A stretch of DNA of 64,000 nt from assembly GCA_003344405.1 (NCBI GenBank), contig NOWV01000242.1, forward strand, positions 1-64,000, in the 5' to 3' direction. Below the pieces are notes generated by a model. The model was not told the origin of the DNA, searched no databases, and saw only the letters and a list, made by a program, of their open reading frames with translations. Origin of the DNA: Trichoplax sp. H2. Taxonomy: Eukaryota > Placozoa > Uniplacotomia > Trichoplacea. The position numbers and the translations under genes are program-made. The number at the start of each line of letters is the position of its first letter. Positions within the stretch are counted from its first letter, which is position 1. This document shows, one piece after another, positions 22,019-35,384 of this stretch.

Positions 22019-25000
22019 ATGCAAACAGATTATACCAATATGTATGTCGACTTATCAGCAGGTATATCATTCTACTACCTTAGAATTTCTATTGTCAGTT
22101 TGATCATGATGTAAAATGGATACATTTATTTTCTTAACTTAATCTATCTTACTATCGTCGTCGATCTTCATGACATGGAGTGTATTGCTAGAAAATTATA
22201 AATACGTACAGTACATGTACTTTGATCGTATTAAGCTTACAGATTACATACAACAACTTGCAATGGTCAAATTGTGTCAATTGCATTTGATTTTATAACT
22301 TGACATCGATAACATATCTTATCTACAATGCTAAAATACGCGTTGTGCATGTATGATACTTAGTCGTATAGAACCTTCCGCAGTTAGTGATGAATTTCAA
22401 ATTTCAGAGAGAATCAAAAGAAAACGTAAGAAACTTTTAGTATTGATCTAACAAAGTACAAGTATAATTAAAAATACGATAACCTATTACACCACACAAC
22501 CTTTTACTGTACTTATAACTTGCCCACTGATATCCTTGGAACTTGTAGTGGTACGTAATGGTAAGGAAGCCGATGCTGCTGTATTTTCTGAATTACAGCG
22601 AAAACTATCATCCCAGGTGTGTAAAATACTATTAAAGTATAAGTAAACCATTTTGGCGAGTTTTAGTCTTATCCTAACTTCTTAGATAGAACAGTAATAT
22701 GTCTAAAATCTGTATCCGAAGTACAATATTTTTATATTAGTAATACTCTCGCTTGCATTTCTTGCAGCCGTTATTGAAAAATCGCTGGTCAATCCTTTAC
22801 TTGCTATTAAATCTCAGTAAAAGTAGTAAGCAAAATGAGGTAACGTCATTAACTCTATACCTGTTGCTATGATTGAATCTCTTGTTTCACTACGTAACGT
22901 AATCATGCTAATAATACATGATTATTGATTGAAAACACGCATTGTATCAAATGTGACAGGATGTAGTATTCCTAAGTGATGGATTGCCAGGCAATGTGCA
23001 ATCAACACCCGCTGGAATGGCAAATAGAATGATCACTCGAATAAACATGCAACAAAGTTCTGTCGATCAAACTACGACAATTTTACCGCCATCCATGGCT
23101 ACCATGTCTACTGGTAGTAGAATTAGCAGTGGTATTGGCAGCGGTAGTAACGAAACTGATAGAAGTACAATAACTAGCTTTAACGCTACCATAGACCCAA
23201 CTTTAGTTGTACCGACTCCCAGTGGCATAAGACAACCGACAGGTATATATCTTACACTTCTATCGCGTTATTTACATCTAATATATAAATATATCCGTAG
23301 TGACAAAATTTCTGGAGTTGGATATTATTTAATTTTACGACCTTTTTTTAATCAAATCTGGACTTGGTATTCTACCATACGACTAATTTAAATGGTATGC
23401 ATTCCTTAGATATTACGAACAAAAAAGTTATCAATACGTTAGTGACTTCCCGCTTGGAACATAGTAATCGGTCTAATACTGGAGCACTATCCACTAAATT
23501 AAACCAGAAATATCGTGAACATAGCAAAGTATCAGCACGTGATCCATACAATTCCGTAAATAGTAAGTATATATACGCTGCATATTACAAAATTTATTTT
23601 ATTGATCGTATTTGTCAAAATTGACGGTATTACTTTTGTATTACATAATTTCTTGACAACATATCTATCATTACTTTCCATTCTAGCTTCCTTTGAACTT
23701 TCAGAAGATATTTTGATAAGGGATTTAATATATACATTTCAAGGAATAAATGGCAAAGTTATCAAGTTAGATCAATCAGTTGATGCGTTCCGTGTTGATT
23801 TTAATGTAGGTTTTTATTCAGATCAGCCTTTTCTTACTAGATTAGAATAGTTCCGTAGCTTACTCGATAACAATACCAATTTATAGGTCGGTGTGCCAAA
23901 GCATTCAAGAGAGTTAGTTCATAAATTAGCCGAAATTGGATGGTTGTATCGAAAGATTAGAAAGTTTATTGATCAACATTCTACTGATCAAGCATATGGA
24001 TTAGTTGGCCAGGTTTATAACTCATTTTCATTCTTAAGTTTTTTATAGCCAGCAAGCAAAGTTATGAGTATAGAGCATTGATAATAAATACAATTCTATC
24101 CGATCAACACTTGCCTTTACTAAAATTTAGAGTTTTTGCACTGCACTCCAAGACGAGCTGACAGAGTTTTATCGGCTTATCGCCGTATTGGACGCTCAGG
24201 TATTCCGTGTTTCGTCCTAAACGTATCTAAGATATTGCTGTGTTACAAAATAAATGGACCAACTTTTCTTACCTCTTATATAGTATATATCAAGTTACCA
24301 GTTTCATTTACAATGTTGTTTACTTATTTGCGTACAGAGGGAACAACAGCTATCAGTTGGTCCTACGAATGCAAATTATTTGTCTTTACACCGACTCTCA
24401 GTTTGGACTTACGAGCCGCTGCAACGATTAACTATACTTGCATCATTAACTGATATATGTACTGGTATGTTAATGGATGAATCACTATTATCATCTTACT
24501 ACCCTGAATACGTTACGAAGAGACAGCTTTAATGACTAGATGATATTGATATTAGGTAAGAAAGGTGGTGCTTTAGCGTCGACGGTACATTCATACTATC
24601 AACATGGTAATCCATCCATTCGTAATTTAATAAAAGATGTCCTTGGGAAGGTTAGTACTAAGCTGTGTTAGTTAACTAAATTTATCCTATCGCATTCTCA
24701 AAGTCTGAAAGAATACCTTAATTTCATGACGTATTTGTTCAAATGTAGGTCGTTAAACCTTTAAATTTTATGCTACACAAGTGGATATACGACGGGCAAC
24801 TGGCTGATATACATCACGAAGTTAATATTGACCTGCATTACTAATATAACATTCATATCGATAATTGAAAAATACCGTTGTTAATATCGTTCTTGAACGA
24901 ATTATTTACTTTTTTAGTTCTTTATTTCATCGGAATCGACAGTCCAAGAGAACCGCCTATGGCGAAACAAATATGGCATTACCAAATCAATGCTGCCCTC

Positions 25001-27361
25001 ATTTATTGCAATAGCACTTGCAAAGAAGGTATTTTAATCACCCATCATCAATTAAGAAAAATCTGCATTTCTTAAGGCTATATATCAAATATTTACAGAT
25101 TCTATTAATTGGAAAATCTATCAACTTTATTCGTCAAGTCTGTATGGACAGGAGCGCAATATTCGGTATCAAACCTACTACAGCAGTTGCTACCAACGGA
25201 GATGAAAGTATAGCATTATCAATTTATTTTATAATTGTATAAAAGTTTATCAATTTATTGTAACAACCTGCAATTACATTATCATTTTTTCTATACCATA
25301 GGTTCTGTGCAATTAGTTTTCACTCAAAAAATAATCGGCTCGCAACTTGAAGTGATCGTTGATTCTGTTTATACAGCAACAAGCAAGCATCTATTAAAGA
25401 TATTAAATGAAAAATATAAATTTATGGATCATCTTAAAGTAAGTTGCAACCGAATTGAAAGTAGCTGCTCTTATCTTAACTTTCTGACAGAAAATTACAT
25501 GGCATGTCGTTGACAACTTGATAATAAAAATTCAGGCTCTTCGTCGTTATCTTTTGCTTGGCCAAGGCGATTTCGTAATACATTTGATGGACTCTTTGGC
25601 GTACGTTAACTTCATGATTAACTTGAATCCTTATTAATTTATTAATTGAATATAAATACCGAAATTAAAAGTTTTAACATGTGTTACTACAATTCCTACA
25701 GACCAGACTTGAATAAGCCGGCGTCGAATTTATATGTGCACAACTTGACTGGAGTCCTCGAAACAGCAATAAGAGCAACGAACGCACAATATGATGACGC
25801 AGATATTATAAAACGTTTAGATATTAGGCTACTTGAGGTTAATAAAATCAATTTAACTCTATTTGAACATACTGATCCTTAAAATGATATGAAAATTTTG
25901 CTTTCATGACGAACAGGTATCTCCAGGAGATACAGGATGGGATATCTTCAGTCTTGATTATCATGTAGATGGACCCATCAGTACTGTACGCATTTATATA
26001 TGAATGAATGATTCACCCTACTAAATTGCAGTGCCTTTTAAAGCTAAATGAATATTTTCATTTCTTTTTCGTAACAACAGGTTTTTACTGCACAATGCAT
26101 GATTAATTATTTGCGCATGTTTAACTTTCTATGGCGTTTGAAGCGAATGGAATTTGTTCTTGGAGAGACATGGCGTAACCAACTCAAATGCTTCAATATT
26201 TACAAACATTTGCCAGGTAATAAAATTTCTTATGTAAGGCTGATGCTAACCATTTTATACCTTTGTATCCTCTGAGTGTAATTGTGTTTCCTGACTAAAC
26301 TGCAACACTTTCAAAAGGAATTCTACCGTTACTACATGCAAGTAACATTTTAACAGCGGAACTAATCCATTTTATAAATCAAATGCAATATTATATTATG
26401 TTCGAAGTAAGTATCTGAATAGACTATAGGTATCCGCTTTCTTTTTTATTGCGAATGACTGATGATACAATCATTCCTAATCAGGTCCTAGAGTGCGCTT
26501 GGGACGAGTTAGTAAAAAGAGTAGAAGAAGCTAAAGACCTCGATGATGTTATCGATGCTCACGACAAATTTCAAGAAATCATTATTACTCGCTCTTTACT
26601 AGACTCGCATTCTCGGGTAAGTTACAAATATTTATTTTCAAATAAATTGTTGCTGCGCCTGTTGTCAATTTCTTGAATCTAACGTCAATAATTTTTGTTT
26701 CTTTTCATCTAATAGGACTTACAGACACAAATTAGGTCGATTTTTAATTTCATTCTTCAATTCCAAAATTTGCTAGAAAGTCTCTTTTCCGCAGCGCAAT
26801 ATGAAGTTGATTCGGAAAAGAAAATAGAGAGTGATGCAGAAAAGAGAAGCAAGCAGGTAAATCTAAATCGCCCGGAAATTGACATCATATGATTTGTAAG
26901 CTTAATAATAGCATGTACATGTATACGTAGTTAGCAGTTATTTGGAATCTTACACTTCGTTTAATTACCGAAATACCTTAGGGCCAGTGGGGAATGACTG
27001 ATACTGAAACGGAAATAGAAGAACGAAGAGTAGAGGAATTTATTTCTACCACAATCCCTACTACCTTAAAGAAATTGAATAAAATTTTGGAATCTTCAAA
27101 GGTACGGTAGTGTAGAAGATAAACGATTATTTTTGTCTGTTTTTAATCTATATTTATCTTTGTAATTTACCTTTATACGTATTGGTTTCACTCTAGGCTG
27201 CTATCCGAACCTTTTTATTATCTCTTATTTCAAAAGCTGACGTAAGCCTACGTTTTCTGTGCTTTCGTTTGGATTTTAACGAATTTTATAGAGAGCAAGA
27301 ACCAAGGCTGAAAAGCCCTTTACGACTACAGCGAAAGAAGCGCATACAATATGAATCATGA
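22019..27361 (+). CDS. TUBGCP3: Gamma-tubulin complex component 3
   Basis: Part of the gamma-tubulin ring complex that nucleates microtubules. Twenty-four exons join in phase: 22019-22061, 22364-22425, 22549-22616, 22768-22839, 22960-23242, 23410-23562, 23687-23805, 23887-24012, 24131-24199, 24338-24464, 24556-24650, 24749-24820, 24918-25028, 25099-25207, 25302-25438, 25536-25600, 25702-25837, 25917-25985, 26081-26216, 26318-26406, 26485-26616, 26716-26856, 26982-27101, 27197-27361. They give about 899 residues (human 907). Landmarks: [117 protein letters not shown]. The region 22960-23562 is a low-complexity Ser/Thr-rich linker. The ATG exon upstream of 22019 (phase 1, about 20-25 residues) was not identified. 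Confidence 0.95.
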
Positions 27362-28927
27362 TAGTTAAAAGTTTGCCTTACTTTGAAGATTGCTAAGGTA
27401 TACTTCCGTAATATGACAGAGATTTAACTGATTCTTCTTCCCGCTTGTAAATTATAATTACTTGCTTAATGCAGCCTTCTCACCTTCACTATAAGGAAAG
27501 GAAGGTTTATAGATACAAATAAGATTATTTTGGGCATATGAACGATTATCTTAAATCGCCTTTAATTTTAGTGTATAAGAACTACTAGCATGTTAGACTT
27601 TATTGATATTGTCATATTTCGTACTGATGTACAGTATATCAACCTTGAATTATATCATAGTACAATATTTGCTTAGTTAGCATTTCTGTTATATTTAAAC
27701 TGAAATATAAATGTACAAATGTAATTATATACGCATTTAGACTTTTTAATTTGTTAGTTATTTGTAAAATTTTACTATTTAATATCGGTATCGTCTCAAT
27801 AGGAAGTTATTTCAGCACGTTTGAAATAGCCATTTAAAATACCTTAAAGCTATGAAAGATAGGGATTTATTGAAAGACATTTTTAATTGTTTTCTTATCA
27901 TACGAGTAATGAGTTGCTGAAAAACGTAACTCATAGGCTTCTATAAGGGAGTGTTTGAGATGTTTATGTGATTTTCTAATATCAAATGAACTGAATTGGC
28001 TTAATTACTAAGTTGTAATGGGATTCGCTGTGAGCACTAGTAAAAGAATGTGAAACTTCCCATACGACCGAGTGCCTGGGTGCTGTATTGAATTATATGT
28101 GAATAGTAAAGATTTATTTACTTACATTTAATCATTAATTGCGCTGGTTATTACATGAATCCCTACGTCCTAGCTGTTAACTAACCGAAGAATCTACTTC
28201 TCTTACTTAATTTAGTCTTTTTTATGCTAAGTATACGTGTATAAGCGATAGCAATAATTTGATACTTAACGCGTATTAGTAGACTTCAAGATTTGATAGT
28301 AATTCTACTATCCTACAAATACCTCCATCCCTTTCTATTCTATCCAATACCTATGCTGATTGATAAATACTACAATAATGATATCGCACTTAAGTGCTTA
28401 AGTGCAATTCCCACAGATTCACACTGATGAACTATCCATATAAGATATCATTTCCTCACATGTTTCAAGTTTAATTAACGCCTGATTCAATGATATTCAG
28501 GTATAACATCAGAGTATTTATTAATAAGTAATCTACTATTTTCTTACAAATGTTTACAAGTTATGAACATCCAAAACTTCCAAAAATTGGCATTACATTT
28601 CATAGAAATCACGCTAACCAATCGCATTCATACAGCAAGCGATGGTTTCATGAATAAATTTTAAATAATTAATTATATTTCTCGTATAATCAGTACAATT
28701 AATAAAACCTTCCGTGGATAGTTAGATAATCTGCGTAAATTTAAGACATTTTAAAGGTATAAATTATTCAATACAGTAAAAAGTTGTCTTAATGACGATA
28801 AAATTAACGAAATCAGCATAGTCAATCAATCACTTTATGAAAATCATAGTAAAAAAAGCAGCGTGCAATTTCGTGATCAGTTTATGCCTTGTCTACAAAT
28901 TGTAAGTTTATATTTTCAAAATTCAGG
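27362..28927. other. Convergent intergenic region, no gene seen
   Basis: AT-rich spacer between the 3' ends of TUBGCP3 and the ankyrin gene. No domain-bearing frame or obvious tandem repeat was noticed. Confidence 0.5.
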
Positions 28928-31900
28928 TTAATCTCTAGGCTGTTCTAAAGGTTTATCACCATCTATAGAATATAGAAATATAATGCGCAACATGAAAAGA
29001 TTGTTAAAAGAAGAATTTATGCTAATGTAATAGAGTAATTTTTCACTTCAGTATATTAATTTTAATGTACCTGAATTAAGTAATTCTGTGTCTGCACCAT
29101 TTTTTATCAAAAATTCAACCATCTCATCCTAAAAGCAGAAATTAATTGCAATATTAAATTGGATGATAATAGTATTTCAGTTGTTTCAATGTTTACTCGA
29201 TAGTTTCAGCGATATACTATAATAGCTTTAAAGTAATCCTCTTCTATGGTAGTCGAAACAGCAACAGAAATATATTACCTGACACTCCGCATAAGCTACA
29301 TGCAAAGGTGTATTTTGAAGTAAATCAACAGCATTAATCTAATAAGAGAAATCAACATTTGAATTTTGAGATTAAATTATTTATGATTGGATAAATTTGT
29401 AATTTATTCTACAATAATAGCATACCAAAGCTCCATGCTTGATGAACAATTTAGAGACTGCAATGCAACCGTTCTCCGCTGCATGATGCAATGGAATGCC
29501 CTAGGAATCAACGATTTGAAATAAATAAGATATACACATATTCTCTCAAATTCGCTCGTTTATACTCGTAAATTAGAATTATATTCTTGTAGAATTCAGT
29601 AAAATGGATTGCACTTACTTATAGCATCATTACTATCACTATACAAGCACATCTTACAAAGAAACACTAAATCGGCGTTAGTACTTGTTCATGTTTGGAG
29701 TAGCATGCTACATACAGTAAGTAATAGAGTTGTCACAACCGAGATTGCAACACAAAAATTAACGGGATTCTTTCATCTAAAGTAGTCTTTACTATCGTAG
29801 CAACTAACTCTAAACACTCTTTAATCTATCAAACTTAGATTCGAGTCTTAGAGACGATAGAGTACTCATGTTAAGAATCAAAACTTTATTCTAATAGCTA
29901 TTTATTAAAATGACTAATAGAACTCACAACTTACAATCTACTACTAACAACTAATAACCATCTATTATAGACTAACTTATCAACTCCCACAATTAAGCAC
30001 TTGGGGGCTTTTATAGAGCCTCGCAAACTTGGTTGTTGTAAAACAATAAATTTATAGCCAAGGCTACATGCAAAATATAGCAAGAATCACAGCCACTTTC
30101 TATGACATTTAATAGCTATAGTAGTTAATTAATGGCTAAGTGTTAACATATGATTCATTACTCAACAAAATTATATCATTGATGACACAATAGTTAATTA
30201 GTTGTCACAACAGTAGATTTAAATTCATGGATACTTTTATATTACTTTTAATATGAGCAATATGAAAGATTTAAAAACTTTCCAAGTCGCGACTCTTCTT
30301 TTTAATAGAACTATCATTGACACTCTTTGTCCAAGAATTAAGCTACTTTGCAATTATTGAGCCGATTCTCATTAATTTAACATTAAATTAAATATACAAG
30401 TGATAGAGGATTAATACTTTGGTTGATGCAGCACGCATTTTATATTTGAAGTCATTTAATTGTACATTTTTTTTGCTATTTCTAAAGCTAACCTGTAATA
30501 TTTCATCTTTAACATTGGGATCCATTTTTCCAGAATCCAGTAAATATTCAGCACTCTGTAAAATTTTATTTAATGTTCAATATTGGACGATGTTTGGTTA
30601 ATACTTGTACTCAATGCAATTAGCAATATATCCAAGGATAAAGATTAGCTTTCATTTTAAGCTATTTTAGGCAAAATAAAGCTACTGAAAAATGATTACT
30701 TACTTGCACTGAGTTCCTTTCAGCTGCTAAATGAAGAATAGATTTATTCTCTAAGCCCATCATAGCATCTAATTTAATAGAATCTTTTTGGCATAGTCTT
30801 ATAACCTAGTTAATATACCATGAATACGATTAGAAATCTATTGCTCTATTCACTCATGATTGAGAAACTAATGCTATAAAAGAAATGTTTCAAATTAATT
30901 ATCTTTGTATAATAGAAATGCTAATATATATATACTATATAACTACAGTTATTACCACATCAAAAACTAGGTCTGAAGTTTAACAAATTGTTTTATATTG
31001 TCGGTCGAAATCATCATCTGTCATTCTAAAATTTGTCAACAATTTTTCTTCCTGCCGTATTTAACTAACCTCATCAATGTTGTCGTATTTAACCGCTTCC
31101 CATAAATTCCAATTATCATTTGCAAAAGAATTAGGTACTGCCATCGAAGGCGTAACAATGCTAGTATCATCTTTTATTGCATCGGTATAAATAATACTAC
31201 TGGCTTGCATGTTGGATGCAGTTTCAATATTGAGACCTCCACCGGAGATCTTTAGCTCATTTACTTTATTATTAATATCTTCACGAGTAATTTCAATAGT
31301 ACTTGGAGGTGGTAGATCACCTAGATTTATGTCTTTATTCTGGTCAGAAACGATGATAGGATAGGAATTGTTTTTCGGTGCATTTTCAATATGATCTCCA
31401 GTAATGATAACAGGACTGCTTTTAATAGTCGGTAAGGTTGATTTGGCCTCTTCGTCGTGATGACCGATTATGAAGACAGGATTGAGGTTAGGATTTTTAT
31501 TCTCTTCGCCTTTGCTTGGCTGTTGATCCATCCTTGCCCTGTTTTCATTTTCTTCCTCATTTTTTTCATTAGTTTCATCTACTAGGCTTAACTTGGATTC
31601 TGGTATTTTAACAGATTGATTATAATCTTGATTAGTATTATTGATGGAATGATTTATTTAATTCATAATTATTACAATTTTTTCTGCATAGAAAGTTTAC
31701 CTCCACCTGGATTTGTAGTAGGTTCCATGTAAGTTATGCGTGTATCTATAGAAACATCTCTGGCTATTCTTTCAGAGCTCGTTGTACTACGTTCTGCTGG
31801 CTCTTTTTCGTGATCTTCAACTTGTGGATTAGCATTAGTTTGATCATCTTCAATCCAAGTAATAACATTAGTTTGAAGAATGAAACCGAATAACCGATTA

Positions 31901-33577
31901 TTAAAGATGGATATAGTCTAAGTGACTGCTTTTAATTAAGGTTGAAGTGATGTATATATATGTGCAGTATTGATCAGCTTATTTGATCATAGGTCCGAAA
32001 TAATTTCTCATCATTCTTATTTGTACTTTTTTTACCTTCTTGTTCTTGAAGAATAATTTCCGACTTCTTCTCCTGTAGGCTATCATGTGGAAGAGAATTT
32101 TTTATGGAATGATTCGAGGTTCCATTACTAATTGGCCCATCTCGATGCTGTACCGATAAAAGTAGAAATGAATTAAGTTTTTATCTTTACGCTAGTATCT
32201 GGATAGATCAGTTACTGCTTTCTTCTATTACATTAAGATCGTTATAGAGTCGATATAAATTTTCAATTTGGAACTATCTCCAATTAAGAATTATTCATAG
32301 ATGTAAGATAGTGAAATTCGCGTAGATGTAAGTTAGTGAAATTCTAGCGCTTCGCATAGATAGCTAATAAGCTTCCTATGCTTTATTCGAAACGACTTAG
32401 CATAGAAATAAGATTTGCATAGACAAAATTTAAAGAATATAAAGCTAAAAACAGCTAGCGTGTAGACTATATTAAAAATATTTGTGTTGGCAATATTTGC
32501 GCTTTTACGGAGAAAAACAATAATTATATACTGTACTGTTAATCAAGAAACGATGAAATAGTATATAATATTTGGTTGAAATTTTAAAGACGTTTAGCTA
32601 CCGCAAAGAATTCATGATAATTTATCACGTTAGGTCAGGAGAATAAATGAAAAAAAGCCTATGAATAGATGAACTAATTTATTTCTGCTGTATTGAAGAA
32701 GAAATGATATAGTAGAATATGAGGACTGACTTTAGTCAAATATCTTGAAGCCAGGATAAAATTATCTATTCAGGTAGATTTTTTATGGGAATTTTATCGT
32801 AGATATTACAAAATATTGTAAAGGATCTTAACTTATTATTGTTAGTCATTTCAACGAATGTTAAATAAAAGCCATCCAAGCATGAATAATAGAAAAAATT
32901 AGTTAAGATCAAAACAGGATGTTTTTATAGTGTTACTAAGACAGTAATTTTAAATTGAAAGAAAGATTAAAGTCGGTCAGCAACTACAATAATATTTACG
33001 GTAATATCAAAACTTTTCATGTTGGTTAAGATCCAATAAGTCTACATGCATTGCCATGATAGAATTAAAGAAGAGTTAAAAGACTGTAATACTTGCACTC
33101 TGAGAAATAAAATTGGCCTATTAAAAGAAGTTGAAAGCCAGCTTTAATACAACTTGCTACATCTTTTATGTTGTAGCTGATGAGTGTAATACATATTAGC
33201 ATGTATCATAAAAATATAGCACAAATTAATCGATTTTAAAATGCGAACGAAGGTTCATTTAGTTGTAAAAGATCAATGGTATTATTTCAATCTATAAGGA
33301 TTAGACAAGTAAAATTTGATCCTTTACGCTTTGCCAAGTTTAAGTTTGTTTGCAAATGTTGATAAATCAACCTCAAAACTGGAGATTGCTAAATTGTATA
33401 TGTACATTTTCTGCCAGTATGAAATGCTTACGGACGAAAAAAATTTTATTTCATCCTCTTTTATGTCTTTCTTTCTTATTGTCTAGTAAATCAACTTACC
33501 AATTCTAGAGGGTCGGGAACAGTCAGTAAGTTACTTGATTTTTGAACTTCAGTACTTTTACTTGATCCACAACCCAT
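28928..33577 (-). CDS. Ankyrin-repeat protein with acylation-type N-terminus
   Basis: Ten exons join in phase: 33500-33577, 32036-32147, 31701-31847, 31070-31626, 30704-30805, 30493-30555, 29426-29500, 29279-29338, 29071-29128, 28928-28962, giving 428 residues. It starts MGCGSSKS, a textbook N-myristoylation site (Gly2, Ser6) with Cys3 available for palmitoylation, so membrane tethering is expected. The next ~270 residues are acidic, Ser/Thr-rich and probably disordered. The last ~130 residues form ankyrin repeats: NLWEAVKYDNIDEVIRL, NKSILHLAAERNSVQSAEYLL, GIPLHHAAENGCIAVSKLF, NTPLHVAYAECQDEMVEFLI, ending GDKPLEQPRD. I do not recognise an orthologue. Intron 1 is about 1.35 kb; intron 6 is about 1 kb and may contain a solo LTR. 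Confidence 0.85.
29731..30209. mobile_element. Candidate solo LTR inside an ankyrin-gene intron
   Basis: A 479-bp segment begins TGTCACAAC and ends GTTGTCACA, the TG...CA terminus style of gypsy-type LTRs. It is flanked by AGAGT (29726-29730) and ACAGT (30210-30214), a possible 5-bp target duplication with one mismatch. The inside holds an AAAACTTTATT stretch and AATAAA, of the sort seen in LTRs. No internal retrotransposon genes are present. Confidence 0.4.
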
Positions 33578-34032
33578 GTTGACATTTATTGGTGTTAACG
33601 TTAATTTTCTAAGCTAGAAAAATAACCATATTGTCAACAAACAATTAAATGCAATTTTGTCTCGCTACGATAGAGATTAATGTTTGATACTGTAAATCAT
33701 GACTAATCGCCATATTGTTGGATTGTATTTGATGCTTGCATTAAAGCTCTTACCTGATGATAATCTTGGACTCTATGGATGAAGTTTTAATTGATGGATA
33801 ATATACAACGACGATTAAATTGATTTATTACAACTTCACGTTGTCATTAAATTAAAATAATCATGTCATTAACTTAAACATCAATTAATGGACAACGGCA
33901 AAATGTAACTACTGTAATAAAGTAATCTATATGTGGTCTATACGTCTTTTTTCCTTTAGGGTTCTGCCAATTCTTTGATCGCAACAGGCTATTGCTTTCT
34001 TCTCATGCAATACTCTGGCCAATAGTTCTCAA

Positions 34033-34046
34033 GTTACCATAGTAAT
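34033..34046. promoter_or_regulatory. RFX X-box-like site
   Basis: GTTACCATAGTAAT fits the RFX X-box pattern (GTTNCC-AT-RGNAAC) except at the last base. It lies about 460 bp upstream of the ankyrin-gene ATG. A function is inferred only from the motif. Confidence 0.4.
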
Positions 34047-34073
34047 TGGATCCATCATGCAACAGGGCTGATT

Positions 34074-34560
34074 GATCATTTCAATGCTTTTAATTTGCTA
34101 CCAATTATGTTATTCTACTATTGTTATGATAACAATACAGCTACGTTAACTATTATTAATGACATGTAAAAATAAAATTTTATCTAACATAAATGATCAT
34201 TTCAATGCTTTTAATTTGCTGCCAATTGTGATTATTCTACTATTGTTATGGTAACAATGCAACTACGTTAACTATTATTCATGACATGTAAAAATAAAAT
34301 TTTATCTAACATAAATGATCATTTCAATGCTTTTAATTTGCTGCCAATTGTGATTATTCTACTATTGTTATGGTAACAATGCAACTACGTTAACTATTAT
34401 TCATGACATGTAAAAATAAAATTTTATCTAACATAAATGATCATTTCAATGCTTTTAATTTGCTGCCAATTGTGATTATTCTACTATTGTTATGGTAACA
34501 ATGCAACTACGTTAACTATTATTCATGACATGTAAAAATAAAATTTTATCTAACATAAAT
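34074..34560. repeat. Four-copy 122-bp tandem array
   Basis: Units start with GATCATTTCAATGC at 34074, 34195, 34317 and 34439. Copies 2-4 read as identical, while copy 1 differs at about seven sites and is 1 bp shorter. Each contains the palindrome ATTGTTATGGTAACAAT (copy 1 has ATTGTTATGATAACAAT, still palindromic). A decayed fifth start follows at 34561. The array lies upstream of the ankyrin gene. Confidence 0.95.
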
Positions 34561-35384
34561 GCTAATAGCATTCTTTTAATTGGTTGGTCAATTTGTATAT
34601 TATGTTGTACATTAATAGAATTATAATTAGGAAATAATAAATTGTGACAGGAATACTATAGCTTAGATGTTCCTTTCCTCTTTTTATCTTGTTTTTGGCT
34701 AAAAATTCTTTTATATATTGATCGTTGCTTATTGTTTGATTTCCAATATGATATGATGCTACTCCATATACAGTTGATTGACTTTAGCAAATGCCAAGCA
34801 TGCTAGGTTGCATAGTGTTCCGATTTTCAATTGTATTCGTGAATAAATGATAGCAAAATAATAAAAATAATAGCACAATTTTTAAAGTTGATGGCGCTAT
34901 CGAATTATTTCTGCTCCTTTTTTAACGTTTTCAAAGCTGTAGAATTGCAGATGCTCATAGTTGAGATGAAAGATTTCGCTGATACTATTATTTTTACTTT
35001 GATATAGCAGTCAGCTATTGACATTGTAATTGAACGCAAATTTAATACCTAAACTTGTTTGACCTCTGAGCTTACTTAGTAGAACAGGAATGCAGTATTG
35101 TATGGTAAAGTATACATTGTATAAAATTCCTATACTAGTACGGAATAAATTACGTCATGGACGTAAATTTTTGAAGGATTGGTAGGCTGTTTACTCTTGA
35201 TATCCAAACTTGATAAAAAAAATAGTATCAGGTTGCTAATTTTGAATAGCTTACTAAGTGATTATTTAGACTTTCTATGCATATTTTGCATGAACTGCCG
35301 ATGCGTTTACTTTAAACCGTTAATTGTACATAGTTTACTGAGAGTTATTCCAAATGCCAAAAAGTAACAATAAGAAATGATTAA

